NCBI GenBank assembly: GCA_038380795.1
Contig: CM076279.1
Span: 6,277,001-6,341,000 of the forward strand
Direction of reading: 5' to 3'
DNA from: Pyrocephalus nanus
Lineage: Eukaryota > Chordata > Aves > Passeriformes > Tyrannidae
Length of the DNA: 64,000 bases
Below, one piece after another: positions 1 to 15,200 of this stretch. How positions within the stretch are numbered: the first letter of the stretch is position 1; every line of letters starts with the position of its first letter. The position numbers and the translations under genes are program-made. The notes beneath the pieces are model-generated. The model saw only the letters and a program-made list of their open reading frames with translations. It was not told the DNA's origin and searched no databases.

Positions 1-248
1 CAGCTTTTCCATTCCCTGCTGCTGCCAGTTCCCAAACAATCAGTACTCCCAGAACAACTCCCTTCATGACACCCACTCAAAGTTTTGGAGGCAGCTGATT
101 CACCCAAGTCTCTTCCAAGGGAACAACATCTTTCTATCCTCTAAATACGAGACGATCCAGAGCCAGCCAAGTGCGTGCAATTCCCTCTACAGGCCCCCCA
201 AAAGTCAGACTGGAAAAGACCAAGTTAGATTTCCCCCAGCTGGTTTAC
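1..248 (-). other. HID1: last intron of HID1, truncated by window edge
   Basis: The exon ending at 249 is followed on the minus strand by the donor GTAAAC. No codons for the expected HID1 C-terminus were found in 1-248, so this is intron sequence and the terminal exon lies to the left. No repeat recognised. Confidence 0.7.
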
Positions 249-3200
249 CTCAAATAAATAACTCCCCACATGTAGGTGCGGAACCACATGGCAGTGCCCG
301 AGTTGGCCTGGTACTTGCGGATGAGGATGGGGTGAGGCACCGGCAGCAGCCCCACCAGGGTGCCGTGCTGCAGGAACTTGAGGATCTCCGACTCATCCGT
401 GAGACCCCTGGGAAGAGACAGGCCAGGAACATCCTCAGCACGGCCCACAGACACCCCCAGAACTGCTGCAGCACAAAGTACCGGTCTAAACAGACACAGA
501 CACAGAGCCAGCAACCGTGACCAGCGAGAACACACACCCTCTCTGTAAACAGAGCGGAGAAGGGATCAGACAAACACGGTGTTTGGCAAGGAAAATGCCA
601 TCTCTGCTGAGCCTGCAATACCTGCAATCATGCTTTACAAGCTTTCCCCAAGGGCCCTCCAAATTCAGACTCTGCCAGCCTCACAGAGCTCCTTTCACAC
701 TGCACAGCTCTTCCTCTCCAAAAATCTACTCACTTGTCAATGCAGATCTTCTCCACCTGAGGGACCAGCACCTGTAAGAGCCGCATGATTGTCTGCAGGG
801 GAAGCTTTGACTTCCAAGACATCACCTATAGGTAGGAAAGCAGCAGGGAAATCAGTGCACTGCATTAGCAGTTTTAACACAGCTGTCTCTGCAATCTCTG
901 CAACAAATGAGGTTTACAAAAATCACGAAGCTGGTGGATGAATTGAGTGCAAAGGAGCAACACAATAAATCCAGGAGCAGTGGAATTATGAGGCACCCAG
1001 TGAGATCAGTGGGGCATTGGTTTAAAACAGGTAAAACAAAATATTTCTTTGCAGATGCTAGTAAACTTCTGGAGCTTTGACTACAAGTCAAAGACATTCC
1101 CGCTGAGGAAATGCTGCTCTGGGAGAGTTTCTGATGGCAGAGAAGGGGGGGGTTCTGCCACAGCTCTTTTCTTATTTATTTCCTCTGTTCAGATGCCCTT
1201 ACCCACTCAGGAGTTGGAGTCCACTGTCCACTGGAGGATGCACTGGAGAGACGTCTTCGATCCCGCCGGGAGTGTGATGCCTCCTATCAGTAAATATTAT
1301 TTTTAAACAAACAAAAAACAAATAAAACCAAATCACACTTAACAGCAAGAAATACAATCCACTTTCTGCTAATGTTCCCCACAGCTTTTCCAAAGCCCTG
1401 CTGGGAAGACAGCTCAGCCTATCCCTAGAATGCATCAAACCCACCAGACCTTCATTCACCAAATCCATACACTTTGACCCAGGGAGTGGCAATATTTGTG
1501 CCACAAAGGGTAATAAAACTGGTCCTGGGATATTCTGTTTATTCCAGTTTATTCAAAGCCACTCTGAGGACAGTACCTCAGCCAAGCCCTCACGGGAACA
1601 CACTGTTCACCTGCTAACAGAAGATCCTGGTAGAGTTCTCCATCCCAGAAGGGAGAGGAAAAAGAACCAGCAGTAAGAACCCGAGTTGAAAACCTCGGGA
1701 ACGGGAATACATCCCTTTGCAGTTGTGCTCTTGCTGCTTTGGTAGTAGTGTTCACACTGGAGAAAGCTCACTCATGTGCCCCAGCTTGTGCCACCAGCAC
1801 AAACACAAAACACCCAAGATGATGCAACAGCGCTCCTGAACCACACTGTTTTCCAGCACCGTGCACGTGCCCACACTGCCCTTAATACGATGCCTTTCTT
1901 CAATGGGCCAACCACACCTTGTCTTCTCAGCCCCCCCATTTTTGCTCACCCCACACCCCAGACCTTCTCTGCACACCAGTGCCTGGCCTTACCCCGCTCC
2001 AGGGCTCCCCATCGCTCAGGGCTGCGGGTGGGTTTCCCTCTGCAGAGAGCTGGGAAGCCTCGGGCTCCAGGGAACGCATGGTCCCGTCCTCTGACACCTG
2101 AGACTTCTCTGTGAGCTTGTCAATTCCTGTGCTCAAAAGAGGAGAAGCTCAGAAACACAGGTGAATTAAATATGTTTAAAATGCACAGACACACTACACC
2201 TCTGCTGACATTGGAAATGCTCTCCTTTCAACTGGATAAGCAAGACTGAGCCTGCCTTGATTTCACCACCCCAAAGAAGTCTGCCTCAAGGAAAATGCTC
2301 CCTGATGCAAGGGGAATTTAGGTTCACATGGATATAGTTAAACTGCAGCAATAGGTCAAGATTAGGGCAAATGGCCACGTGGACACTAAGCCTGACAGGA
2401 GAGGAACTCCAGGCAGTTTGTTTGTGATCAGCTTGGGCAAACTGATCTGAAACTCAGACTGAAAGGCAGTTAAGTTATTCACAGATGTAAACTCTTAATC
2501 TCTCCACACCCAGCGAGAGGGTGAGTCCACAACGTATCTCACAGAGAAAACAAGCCTCTCTCCTGCTCCAGAGGTAAACTAAAGCTCACCTGGAGTAGCC
2601 ACCAGACTGGTCTTCAGCGTCCCTGGTTCAGCAGGGGCAGCAGGACGTGACCCTTCCATGGAGACCCCATCCTGGGAGTTGGTGCGAGAAATGGGCTCAG
2701 GGGTTTTCTTCTTGCGCTGCAGACCCTTCTGGATGGACTGGGAGTCCGTGGGCAGGTTGGCCAGCTGGTGAAACACGTTCCGCTTGCGGATAACAGCATA
2801 GACCAGGTTGGAGTTCCCTGGGAATCGCAGCAACAAAACGATTAGGGCAGAGAAGTGAGGCCCAAAGAGCTCTGCCAATACAGCACAGCTCGCTGGGTAC
2901 ACAAAGCATGACTGAAGAGACTCTGTAAGCTCAGAGAACTCTGCTTCCACCCACAAAGGCAATGGCACAGGGAAGAAAGAACGGAGCTCAATATCCTCTT
3001 ATCCGCCACACAGCAGTACAGAAAATTCAGTGAAATCCTTCCTAGGCTAGAAGGCTGACAAGAAATGGCTCAGAGAGGGATATTCAAACAACTGAGATGA
3101 AAAAGGATCATTTAAACACCATATTAGCACCTAATTTGGACAAAAAGGTTCCTAGCCAAGACTGAACATTTCTTCATCTTCAAAAGAATTCACAAAATAA

Positions 3201-6200
3201 ATCAGGGTGCTTCATTCGAGGAGACTTGAAAGAGTGAAGCAAAACTGCCACAATTCCAACTGCCTGCAAAATGGCAGAGAACAGAATGAAACCACCCTCT
3301 AATATAAAACACAAATTATGGCCACAAAGGTTGGCTTTGGATTTGGCAACCACCATGTGTAGGATTTCCAGCAGGGAAGCAGAATGGGCATTCTTGATTT
3401 GCAGGTTTAAACAAAAGGTTAAGTTTTGAGCAGCTTTAGGGACCTCACTTTATTATTTCTCTGAGGTGTAATACTGTCATGCTTTTAAGAGGGGAAGCAT
3501 AATGCATTTCCTGGAAAGTAGCAAGTGCCAGAACTTGGTTTGGATGGAGCTATTTGGTCCTCAGCCCCAGTGATCTGCCAGAGCAGAACTGAGAAGTACT
3601 TTAAAATGTTTAAGGAGATGGAAGTTGTTTTGGTCCCATCAACTGCACTGCTGAGCAACATGAGCAGTTTCATAGCAGCATCCAGCCAGTCACAACTTCA
3701 GTGTTACACACTTACTTTCCCTTCTTCTTCCCCTCTATCCATCTCATCTTGTGGCCTACAGGAGGCTGAGACTGTGCTGACAATTACCTGTCATCTCATT
3801 TTGCTCTAACACAATTTCTCCGGGTCAGGACCCAACAAACATTAACTACTAATCCAACTTCTAAATGCCAGGAAAGTCTCCATGTAGCTGATTTCTACAT
3901 TTCTCATCTCATCTCTCTAGACTCTCTCTGAACTTCCATCTCATGTTCTCTTGGACTCAACTAGTGCAAACCTACTAAATACAGCAGCCACTTTCTTACC
4001 ATCAAACTGGTACTGAATGATGTTGTTGAAAACTTCCAGCAAGAAGAAAACGAGGTGGTGGTTCTGGACAGCAGAGAACAGGAACCAGGTGGTGGAAAAA
4101 GCCTCCAGGAGATGCAGTAACTTGTTAGCAGCCACCATGGAGAGAGACTTCAGGTATGGAGACACTGTGAAAGGCAAACAAATGAAAACTGGAGAAAGAA
4201 CCAAGGTGTATTTATTCTTGAAAATACACCATTAAAAATACTGCTTTTACCACCTTCCCACCCTGCACTTCTGAGAAAGCCTCCGAGAACGCTGAGCCCA
4301 ACAGGGTTCCACAGAAGCATTTCCAAATACAAAAGAAGAGAAACGGAGATACTGCCTAGTCAAAGGAGGCACTGCTGCTTTTAGAGGGTCTTGCTTAGTT
4401 TTACACTAGCAGTGGCTTCTCTGCTGTGCCTCCTGACAAGCTTCTCAACTGGAGCCACCTGGACACTCAGCCCAAGGGAAGCCACTGCCACCGTGGGGAG
4501 GTGGCACTCCCTGCTGGAAAGGAACAGCACTGCCAAACACACCAGGCCTGCTGGCAAATGTCCTTCTGCTACCCCAAATGGGCTCCAGGACTCTGCTGTC
4601 CCTGCCTCTGCCCCCTCTGACCCCATAGCAGGTCTGATCTGCACCTGGCACCTCCAGCACGGACTGGAAAGGATGAGTTTCCAGCAGTGGGCACTGGTCA
4701 GTGTTAGGGGACACAGGCAGGGGTGCAGAGAGAGGGGAGTGAGAGCAGCCATCGCTGTCCCTGCTGCAGGCTGTGGTCTCACCCCACACAGTGCTCACCG
4801 TTCACTATGATGGTGAGCAGGCAGTCGAAGAGAGGCTGCAGCCGCTGGTGCCCGCTGGTGATGATCTTGTGAAAGACCTGTGGAAGGAAGGAGTTCTTGA
4901 GCAAGGCAGTACCTTACTGAAAGCACCCTCTCAACCAAAACCAGTGCCACCCCCACACTAATCGCTTCCTGACACCATTCCTTCCTAGGCAGGGCCCTGC
5001 ACGCTCCACAATTACACAGGTGGGGAAGGCTGCTCTCACTGCAGACTCGTGCTCCACGAGGACAAGCTTTCATTTGCAAGGAATCCTTTGGGAACATGAT
5101 TAGTGCCCCACAACACCACAAACAGAAACTGACTCTGAGCTGTTCCACAATGTTCAGCCAGTCTGGGACAAAACTAAACCACCAGGAAGTAAGGAACATC
5201 TTTACTTCCAATGGATTTTGACTCTTATGAGAGCTGTTCGAAATGTTACAGAATTAATCATTTTGCAGTTGATTTTAGCACAGACTTCTAACTCAAATGT
5301 TTGTCTTATTTTTAACTATACCCTCAGACATGGAAAGATTCAACTGCCTCATAACCAGTTCAGACATTCCCAATTTTGGCCTTCCTACCTCTACCTGGCA
5401 CGTCTGTGGAGAAGTCCTGAGCATAATTAAAACACAGAGATGATCTGAGAATAATGGAATGTAATAGCAAAACACATAGCATCAAGTGCAGTTGTGGTGG
5501 GCAGGTTTCTTCCTACTCCTTCTAATGGGAATCTCCTTTTGGAGGTTTATCAGAAGCTGCTGAGAGATTCTTCTCTGGCAAATGAGCACTAACAGGAGGG
5601 AACCACCCAAGGCTGGTACTGCAAACCACACAGCTTTTGTAGGCAGTGCTGTGGGCAGACTGAAAGGTGAATGAAACCTTGCAGCAACACAAAGCTGGAG
5701 GGCTGAGCTTGGTATCACTGTTGTTCCCATTGACAGATGTGCTCCACACTCCCCTGGTTACCCAGGACAGAGCCAGATCTCCTGCCTTCCCCACCTACAG
5801 TCAAGTCTGGTAGAGGCCATACACCCATCCCACTCATGCCAGTCCCAGAGTCCTCTGGACACGAGCCCAGCACCATCAGGAATCCTGTTCTTTGGGATCA
5901 CCTCACGCAGATGGAATTGCACCTCTTGGAATTCCAACCTGCCAGACACATCACCTCAGGTTAACAGAGTGCAATGCTTGGATGCATCCCACACGCTTTC
6001 CAGCTACTCAGGGGGCTTCCAATCCAGGGAGGGTCAGTACACTGAAGGAGGAGAATTTTTTGTGGAAGTATAAAGCAGGAGCTGGGAGGGCCAGAGGAGA
6101 ACTGCTGGAGCTGTACTCACTATGATGAGCAGATCTGCGTGTGTCCCTGTGAACACAGGGATATCCATAGGCACTCGGACAGAATACGGCTTGTTCAGGC

Positions 6201-9200
6201 GAACCCCAAAGTTCCGCTCCCCACTGAGAAGCAGCAGGATAAAGACCCCAATGTGCATCAAGCCCACTCGTGCTGCAGGGGAATACAAAAAAAAAAAAAA
6301 AAACAACAGGAAAACATCACAGTGAGGCCAGGGGAATCCAGAGCAAGTGAGGAGGGAGGAGAAACATTATGGGACTGAAAAAGAAGTGCACAGACCAAAC
6401 TGATTCTGATAGGGACATCCCACAGAGCTCCCCCCATTGTCAGTACCAGTGTCCTTCCCAAGCACATTTATGGGGCCACTACAGTGTTAAGCCTTGGACA
6501 GATCATGCTTTTCTTCATTATATTCTTGATATAAACAAATAATCCCAAATATTGAACATAACCAACTTACACTGGTCTGCTCTAGCATCATTGAGAAAGT
6601 ACAAGATTGGGACAAGAATGTCCAAAACATCGCTGCTCTTCAGCACAAAGAATAGAAATTTCTGGAAGAAAAGGGAGGATTTCAGTCAATCACAAGCATA
6701 TTTGGTTTCCTGCACCATCTGCAGGACTCAGAACAGGTACTCTTGAGCGAATTAGTCTTTCAAGAACATATGAAAGGCTGGTGTATGCACCAGCTCTTCA
6801 ACTCCAGTGTTATTTGTAGGATTATTGTAATAATTCTCAAGTTCTCAATTATTTCTCAAGCACAGACCTCCAGGAGCTGCAGCCCCCCTTGCAGGCTGTC
6901 CTCACATCCAGACCCCCAGCCCCTGGAGCAGGGAGCAGTGCTGCTGACCACAGCACCCCAGATCCACTGCTAACTACCCACCACAACCCTTCACCAGGGC
7001 TTGGGCCAGCCAGAGCCACTCCAGACAAGGTGGGGCAAAACCCAGCAACAAGCAGATCCACACCTTGTTGAAGTCACAGAGTTTCCAGAAGAGGACGAGG
7101 AGTTCCTGATGGAATTGGATCTTCTTGGCAGAGTTTGGCAGGTAGGTCTGGACCAGCGGGTTTGATAACAAGCGAGCCACTCCTTTCAGGATGAACTGGA
7201 AATCCTGCCAACAGACCAGGAAAGAGACTGTGGTGGGCCCAGGGATAATGCAATCAGCATGAAATCAGACAGGAAACAGTGCAGGATGGGAGCACATTAC
7301 CTCCTCTCGGTGTATCCTTGAGAGGTAATTCACAAACAGATTGTCTGGTCCGGGAGGCTGCGTTCAAAGGAAAGGAGGGAAATGTTTACTGGCAACAAGG
7401 TTTATTCAGGAAGTCAAAGTGTGACCACTAATGGCCCTCACTTCAGCCTTCCTCTCTGACTGATCCAGTTTTAAATGCAAGGAGACAGAGCATTGCAGGG
7501 AATAGTAAAGTCAGGGGCTTTTCACTTATAAGCTCCTGATTCAAGGCAGTGACCAAAATCTAGTGTTTTGGTCATATATAGGCATTTAGTGACCTACAGG
7601 ACTGAAGCAGGACTGGACTAGAGAGAGAGACTGCAGGGGGAGGAGCAGTGCTGGGCCCTACAGCTCAACATTCAATACAGGTTGGTGTGGCAGGACCCCA
7701 GGGAGTTCAGGAGAGCAGCAAATACAGATCCCAGTGTCACTCACATCCACATCATCCATAGCTGTGCCGGTGGTTGTGCCATCCACAGTGGGACTTGAGC
7801 TGGTGGAGCTGTCATAGTCCAAAGTGACAATCAGCACCTGGGCCGCCTCCTCCACCAGAGGCTCTCGGTAGTCAGAGAAGAGCAGGTGGTTGTAGGGGAT
7901 CCCATAACCCACCGGGTCGTAGGCACAGACGACGTTCAGGAGAGAGGTGAAGAGCGGGAGTGCATGTCTGAGGAGGAGAAAACAATCTCAGGAGGCAGAA
8001 GCAGGAAAATAAGGGTGCTGCCTTAAGGGGGAGGGACAGGCATCTCTCCCCTCAGGAGTCTGGGGTCATGGTAAAACACCAGCATCTTCTTTAACCTGGG
8101 ACAGTGACCCATGACTGAGCAACCCAGGGACAAGAACCCAGCTGGTCTCCTGAGTTACAGCTGAGAGGGAAGGGGAGATGAAAAAGGCCATGTGGCCTCC
8201 CAGAGGAATCCTATGCAGCAGTGTGAAAAAGGGAAAGGACCTCAAAGCTCTCTAGCCCCTGGAAAGACAAAACTGTCTGCCTTCAGCCAGGTCTGTGCTC
8301 TCCCAGGTGAGTGTCACCTGAGGAGCTGGAAGTCCCAGAGGAGACAATGTCACTAGAGGGCGGCATTCATCCAACACAACCACCTGCTGCACTGCCACGC
8401 CACCATCCCAAAGAAATGCAGTCTACAGCAGGGAACAGCCCCTGGATATTGGAGGTAGCAAGTCCTATGGTCCCCCATTACCAGCACACTCCATGAAAGA
8501 GATCTGAAGGTTTTTCTCCCCCTGGCACCCGGGCCCACCCTTCACCCTCACCTGTTTTCCGTAGAGCAGAAAAACTGTACCCAGGGGTTGGTGTTGCTGC
8601 TGTCTGAGGAAGGAGGCAGGTACATGGCCTCGGAGAAACAGGTCAGCAGCAGCTTCAGCAGCTCAGTCCTGAGAGAAGGGAAGAAGTCGTCAAGGCGTGG
8701 AGCAGGAGGCACAATTACTTACCACAACAACACATAAGGAAGGCTCATTCCTGCCTAGAAAGTCCTCCCCAGATAGACCTAAGCCTATTTCATTTCCTAA
8801 GCCATACTGCTTTCACTGGCACAAAGCTCAGCAGAATTGCTGCTCACAAAAAAGAAATCCAGCACAGAGCTCCCAGGCATTTCCAGAACAGCAGTGTTTA
8901 TCCAGTTCATGTTGCAGACACTCTGACTCCCATATCATAACACAAAAAGCTATTCAAAAGGTCAGCTGGGTTGTTTTTTTTTTCTATGTTGCCAGTTCTG
9001 TTAGCTCAGAAAGGAGCAAGCAGAAAGCCCCTTGGGAATCACGGATACCTACGGAGGCTGAGAGCTCATCTCCCCCAGATCTCCCCCTCCTGAGCCAGTT
9101 TCTTTCCATTCTTTCCTTGCAGAAGCTCTTACCTATTCAAGTCATGGATGTAGTTAGGCTGTGGAGAATGGGCAAAGCCCACTCCTGCCTCCCAGATGTA

Positions 9201-12200
9201 CTCACAGCTGTCAATGGAGTGGATATCTTCTGCTGTGTCCTGTGGGAGAAATAAGAGGCTGGATCACAGAAGGCAAGAGCCAGAGTTGGCAGCATTGGTG
9301 GTATCCAAGGCAGTTCAGCCCGTCTCTCTACCAAAGAGACCAGCAGAGAAGCATCCAGACAGTTGGTCTGTGCAGCATCTCCCCATGACTAAAACAGCAG
9401 GTGCTGATGTCTTCAAAGAGCTCAGCCTTGGTAAGGGGTAAGAGAGATGCATGCACTGTGCAGGATGGAGGGAGCATCCATTTCTAGCCACAACATAGGG
9501 GCTGACTTCAGTGGGAGGACAAAGAGCAAAAGAATATGGGTCAGTCTCAGATCTCCTTTGCCCATTCCCTCACAGTTCTTACTCCTCTTTACTCGATGCT
9601 GCTTCAGCAAATACCCACCATGACCTGTATCTCTGCCCTGACACGAGCTGGTGGTACCACCTCTCTCCTAACCTGCAGTCAGACCAGGCCCAGGGAGGGA
9701 CGCCAGCTCGGCAAAGGCTACAGAGGCCACAGGCAGCAGACAGGCAGCCAACAGCAAGGAACATAAATCATTCACAATCTCAGTGTCTCATTCTAGTTGC
9801 CCAGAGCACTGAAAAACCAGTCTGGCTGCTGCCAGGGGAAAAATCACAGGTGCAGGTGGTGGGGGGAGGCTCTCCCAGGAATAAATGTTGTCACCCTGAC
9901 TTGTGCAATCCATCCCAGCTGACAACAATAGACAGCAATTTCATCTGTTTCAGCCCCCCTCCCACTTAGTCTCAGCACAGGTGTAGCTCTGAGCCAGCCT
10001 TGCCCCTTCACCCTCAGGTGACAGATTTCAACGCTCTTTCTACTACTCGGAAAACTCAAGCAATCAATTTAGTACCTCAGGTTTGTCAGCTATCAAATAC
10101 ACAGTGGTTTAGTGTGCTCATTTTCAGTTTACATCAGAGCTACACCAAAAGGAGGGATGTCCACTTTTGTTTATAGGCTGGACCTACAAAAATGCCAGAA
10201 TCACAGATGGGGAGAGAGGGAGGCAGGGAGATGCAACACAACATTTTCTGAGCACACCTGAAAGGAGATCCCTGCTTCAGGGAACTCCTCTGAAGCACAG
10301 GCAGTCACCATAAGGATCAGAACACATCTGCCTTTGCTGCCATGATATAAAGAGGGAGAGGAGGTGGAAAGACACAACAAAGACCATCTATTCATTGAGG
10401 CAAACAGATGCTTCCTGCCCCAGGCTGCACCAAACTGCCAGAGAAAGGAACAAGGTGCTAAAGGTCTCTGCTCCGCTGGCAACAACAGAGGAGCAATTGT
10501 TTTCCAGCACAACCACCTTTTCCTGATGGGTGAGCTGTATTGTGGGGGAAATTGCCAGCCACTCTATTTGGGACTCACCCAGCTGTCTCAGAACACCTGT
10601 TTTATAAGGCACAACCACCACACAGGGAATGTAAGATGTTGATCAATATTAGACACTGTGGGTTCAATCTCAGCAACTCTATTTTCCTGCCTGCAGGTTT
10701 GCAGGAAGCTGCTGGAGTTTTCCGGGATACCCCCCACCATGCAGCTCCTCTGCCCTACGCAGATAATCTCATGGTTCAACTCACCACCGTGCTCCTCCGG
10801 TGGCTCTGCACAGTGAAGTCAGGGCAGAAGAGCAGATCAGTGACAGCAAGGAGCAACGACTCGGCCAGTGGCCGGGCATTTTCATCATCTTCATCTCCCT
10901 GAGGTGAGAAACAGAAGAGTACTGTCAGCCCAGGGATAGCAAAGAGCACACAGTAACACCAGTATCACACAGCAAGGGAAGATACACTCCCCAAAAACAC
11001 ACAGGGAGTGTGTGTTACAAAGGAACAAGAGGGAGGAACACAAAACCCCAGTCAGCACAGGACAGAAATGTTCCCCTGGATGGTGGTGACTAAATAGGAA
11101 CAAGCTCTTTAATGACAGCAAATGGAGCAAACAAAGGCCTGGAGACCTGTTGGTAACAGAAGAGTAGCACTGGACAGACCTTGCCACGTGGAGATGCTTG
11201 ATTTATTGAAGACAAAAGGAAAGGGAAGCATTTACAGAGAGAAAGGTTTTACAGTCATGAAGGAGGGTGATTTGGATGAGGCAGAGAGCCATCAAAAGGA
11301 AGCCAATCAGCAGTAATAAGGTGTAAAACCCCTCAAAGTCCCGCATGGGCTGCCTAGAACTGGAGGTGACAGACCCAGGAGAGGCTCTGTGAATCACACA
11401 AGGGCCACCCCTGTGCCACAGCAAACAAGGCTCAACAGCAGAGAGGATTTGCCATCTCCAGCGTTCAAAGCAATCACTCAAACCACGCATGGCTACCCCT
11501 CCGCAGCCGTTGCCAGGGGAAACCTTGCCAGATCCTGCCTGTCACAGAGCATCCTGGATGGGAGGCCTTCCCCACCACACACCGGTGCTGGAGGGAGAGG
11601 CAGGGAGCAAGAATGGCAGGAGCTTATCTACCTCAGCCAGGCCTCTGTCAGCCTGTGCACAACACACGGCTCTTCAATCACAGCAGGCAGCTCCCAGAGA
11701 TAATGGTCCGTGTGGCTCTGACGGTGACAGCAGGGAGGATGTCGCAAACAGATCCCGGATGCAAGGAGCGGCACAGAGAGGGTGGATGGAGCCAGCAAAG
11801 ATGCTTTTGCTTGGGCTCATGGTCAGAGGTGAAATGGCAAGCATTAGGTTCCAAGAATGATCTTTGCTAAGACCAGCTCAACTGCCAGAAAAAATCCCTG
11901 CAGGCTCTGGGTACCACCACACCCAAAATGGGTGGCACACAATGAAGCAGGAGATCTGAACCCCATACAGACTCCCTTAGAGGAGGGAGGATCCATGTTC
12001 TGGGAGATCTGCCATCCATCACTGCATCGTGAAGCAGGTGAAGGGTAATCACAGACATATTTACTAATGGTCTATACCATCATCTTCAGTTCCCTGAGAG
12101 AAATCAGCCTTCAGACAGCAAAGCTGTTGCCTCTAGATTAGACATGACCCCAGCTTCCCTACTGCCCCAGGGCTGTATTTGTTATCCCAGCCCTACAGCT

Positions 12201-15200
12201 GCACTTGGTGAAATGATGGAGCACACCAAGCACACTGAACCACAACAGCTCCACCCACACTCGGGAGGCACAACAAGCAGGAGAGTTCCCCAGCCCAGCA
12301 CACGTGCACTGGGGATCGCCTTGGGGTGACCCCAGCACTCTGAGGCTGAGAAACTCTGTCTTCTGTGCTGAACAAAGTGGAAACACAGGAGTAACAGCAG
12401 CCTGGCTGGCTCACAGCATCAGGCACCCTGCATGTTTCTTCCCAAAACGAGCTGCTCCATTGTCAAGCCTCTCCAGCACTCCTTGGCCCCTGCAGGGATG
12501 AAAAGATGGGCAACCACCACCCTCCCAGTCACACAGATTACAGAGCAGGACTCACAAAGACTTCCCTTTCCACCACCCAGAACTTCCCCTAGAAGTGGCC
12601 TCAGGCGAAGCAGATTAGAGGTGACAGGCAGAGCACAAGGGGCAAGTTTATACTGTACCAACCAGAATCCTTCTGGACAAAACGTCCAGAATACAGCTGG
12701 ATAAACACAGCATGTGCTGGGTGAGCAATTGGCTCACAGGTTGAGCACAGAGGATAGCAATGAATGGGGTAACATCAGACTGGTGACCTGTCACTAATGG
12801 GGCTCCACAGGGCTCCATCTTGGGCCCTGTGCTCTTCAACAGCTTCATAAATGACTTGGATGCAGGAGTTGGAAGGGATCCTAAGCAAGTCTGCAGATGA
12901 AACAAACTGGGAGGAGCTGTCGACTCCCTCAAAGGCAGGAAGGTTCTGCAGGAGAGACTTCAACAAATTGGAGAACTGGGCAACCATATGAAGTTCAACA
13001 AGGGAAAGTGCCAGATTCTGCCCAGGATGGGACAACCCCAGATGGACGGACAGACTGGGAATGAGATGCTGGAGGGCAGTGCTGGGAAAGGGACCTGGGG
13101 GTCCTGGTGGGTGGCCAGCTGGCAGCCAGGAGGGCCAACTGTGTCCTGAGGGGCATCAGGCCCAGCATTGCTGGCCAGGCCAGGCAGGGGATTGTCCTGC
13201 TCTGCTCTGCACTGGGGTGGCCTCACTGGGAATATCGGGGCAGTTTTGAGTACCTAACTCTTTAACCAGTCTTGCCCACTTGTGGGCTTCATCTCTCAGG
13301 CCAGGCCCCTGGTTAAAATTTATCACTCAGCTCATAAGCAGCGTATTGAGTCACGAGGCCAAGAGCTTCTCTGGCACTGTTTGCTTTAAATGTGACATTG
13401 TAAAACCGGTGGAAACAACACCCTGTTGCAGTTTGACTTGAATCTTAAATCAACTTTGGGTAATGGAACAAGGTCATGTCAGTCTAAGAAAGTCACACAG
13501 CCTTTAGTACAGCTCTCATGTTCATTTTGATTCATACCTCCAGCTATGCTGGAGAGGACTTCCCTCACATACCAGTGCTCTCCAACAGCTACACACCCAA
13601 GTGAAACATTCAGGTGATGCAGCAACCTGTGCTGAACAAAGCAGCTGAGGGTGAGAGGAAGAACAACAAGAATCAAAGGAAGGGAAAGAATTTAGAAGGT
13701 GCAACCTAATTTCTGACCAAACAGAAATAACTGGAATAAAGTTGCCCCCAAATGTACATAAGTGTCTCTTCACTGCAGCCTCCCCATCACCCTCCAGAAA
13801 GAAGAAGTGCCAAGAGACAGACCCCTCCTCGGCCAGCCCCAGGGACAGTGGACCAGAAGAAGCCCCTCCAGTCTGGGTCCTCAAAGATGTAAGGCAGGAT
13901 ACGGGTGAGGAGCCGGCAGCAGTTCAGAACGATTTGTCTCTCCTTCTCCGTGTGGCAGCCGCTCTCTGCTCCCTGCACCAGCTTCTCCACGGCCTGAAGG
14001 AAACAAAACCAAGGCAGGTATCATTAGCACAAGGTAGCAAGAGCTGGGTAAGTCTGTCCTGCTGGTGACACCCTCACATAGAGTCACAAGCAGTTACTAG
14101 GAGTCCATTTTCTCTCAGTCTAATGGTACAGGCAGTATTGCTGTTTGAAACACTGCAGAAATAGGGTTAATGATCTTAAACAGACCTTCTTGAATTTCTA
14201 CTCTTCCACTGCAAGAGTCCTCAAATGCCAGGGCTAATCCATGCAGCACACGTGTGGGGCCACGTGAGACAGCCAGAGCACCAGAAGACTCCTTCCAGCA
14301 CTGCTCCATGACACCACACACCGAAAAGGCAGATCAGATTAATCAACCACGGCACCTGAGGTGCAGGAGCGCTGTGCTGCACGGTGTGAGGTGCTGGTAG
14401 GGGATGATCACACAGAACACGCAGTATGACAGATCTGTCTGTGCTGGTGTGATTACAGCAGGGACCCCTCCTGACTCAGGAGGTAGGAGCTGAGCTGCTT
14501 GTGACTGTTAAGAGCAGGGATACAGCCCCCAGTCTGTCAAAGTCCTGCAGCAGAGCGGGGTGGCAGCCCAGGTTTCTCCACTGTCCCTGTGAACAGGACT
14601 GCTGCTCTGCAAAGAGCTCCTGGACTGAGTCTGCAGCCCATCCAGTGGCTGCTGACACTGCCAGTGGAGAGTCACTGGGATTTTCAGAATAGATGCAGGT
14701 CTCACCAGGCAGCAACCACAGCTCCAGGAGGCAGAGGAAGGAGGTTTTATCCACACATAAAGGCAGCTCCTTCCCCAAGCAGCTGCACCCACTTGCTCTT
14801 ACTCCCTCATCCCAAGGGGAAACAGAGGGAAACGAAACCCAAAACATTTAGCAAGGATTCACGTTGCTGCTTTTTAATTCATGAGGTCATGTGCCCCTGC
14901 TTATTTTCATGGCAGGCTGCCTGGGTCACTGACTCTGCCAGCCTGCGTCACTGCATTAATGGGTGTTTAAGTGCTGTTTGTCCCAGGCTGTCACACACTA
15001 CTCTGAGCTGAGCCATTTCTTCAGGCACATTTGTGACTGTACAGCCATGACTGTAAATGACAGCTCAGCCACACTGTTGTGTTCCCCACAAACACAGCAC
15101 TGCAGTGGCACACTGCACTCTGCACAGGTCAGGGCCCTCAGCCTGGCAAAGGCACTTCTGGAGTCTGCAGGCTCCTATGGCACTGATATTCCAAGATCTA

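Noticed and set aside
8697..9254. 185-codon plus-strand open frame
   Set aside because: Antisense across HID1 exon 5 and intron 5; no domain and broken by the known exon structure.
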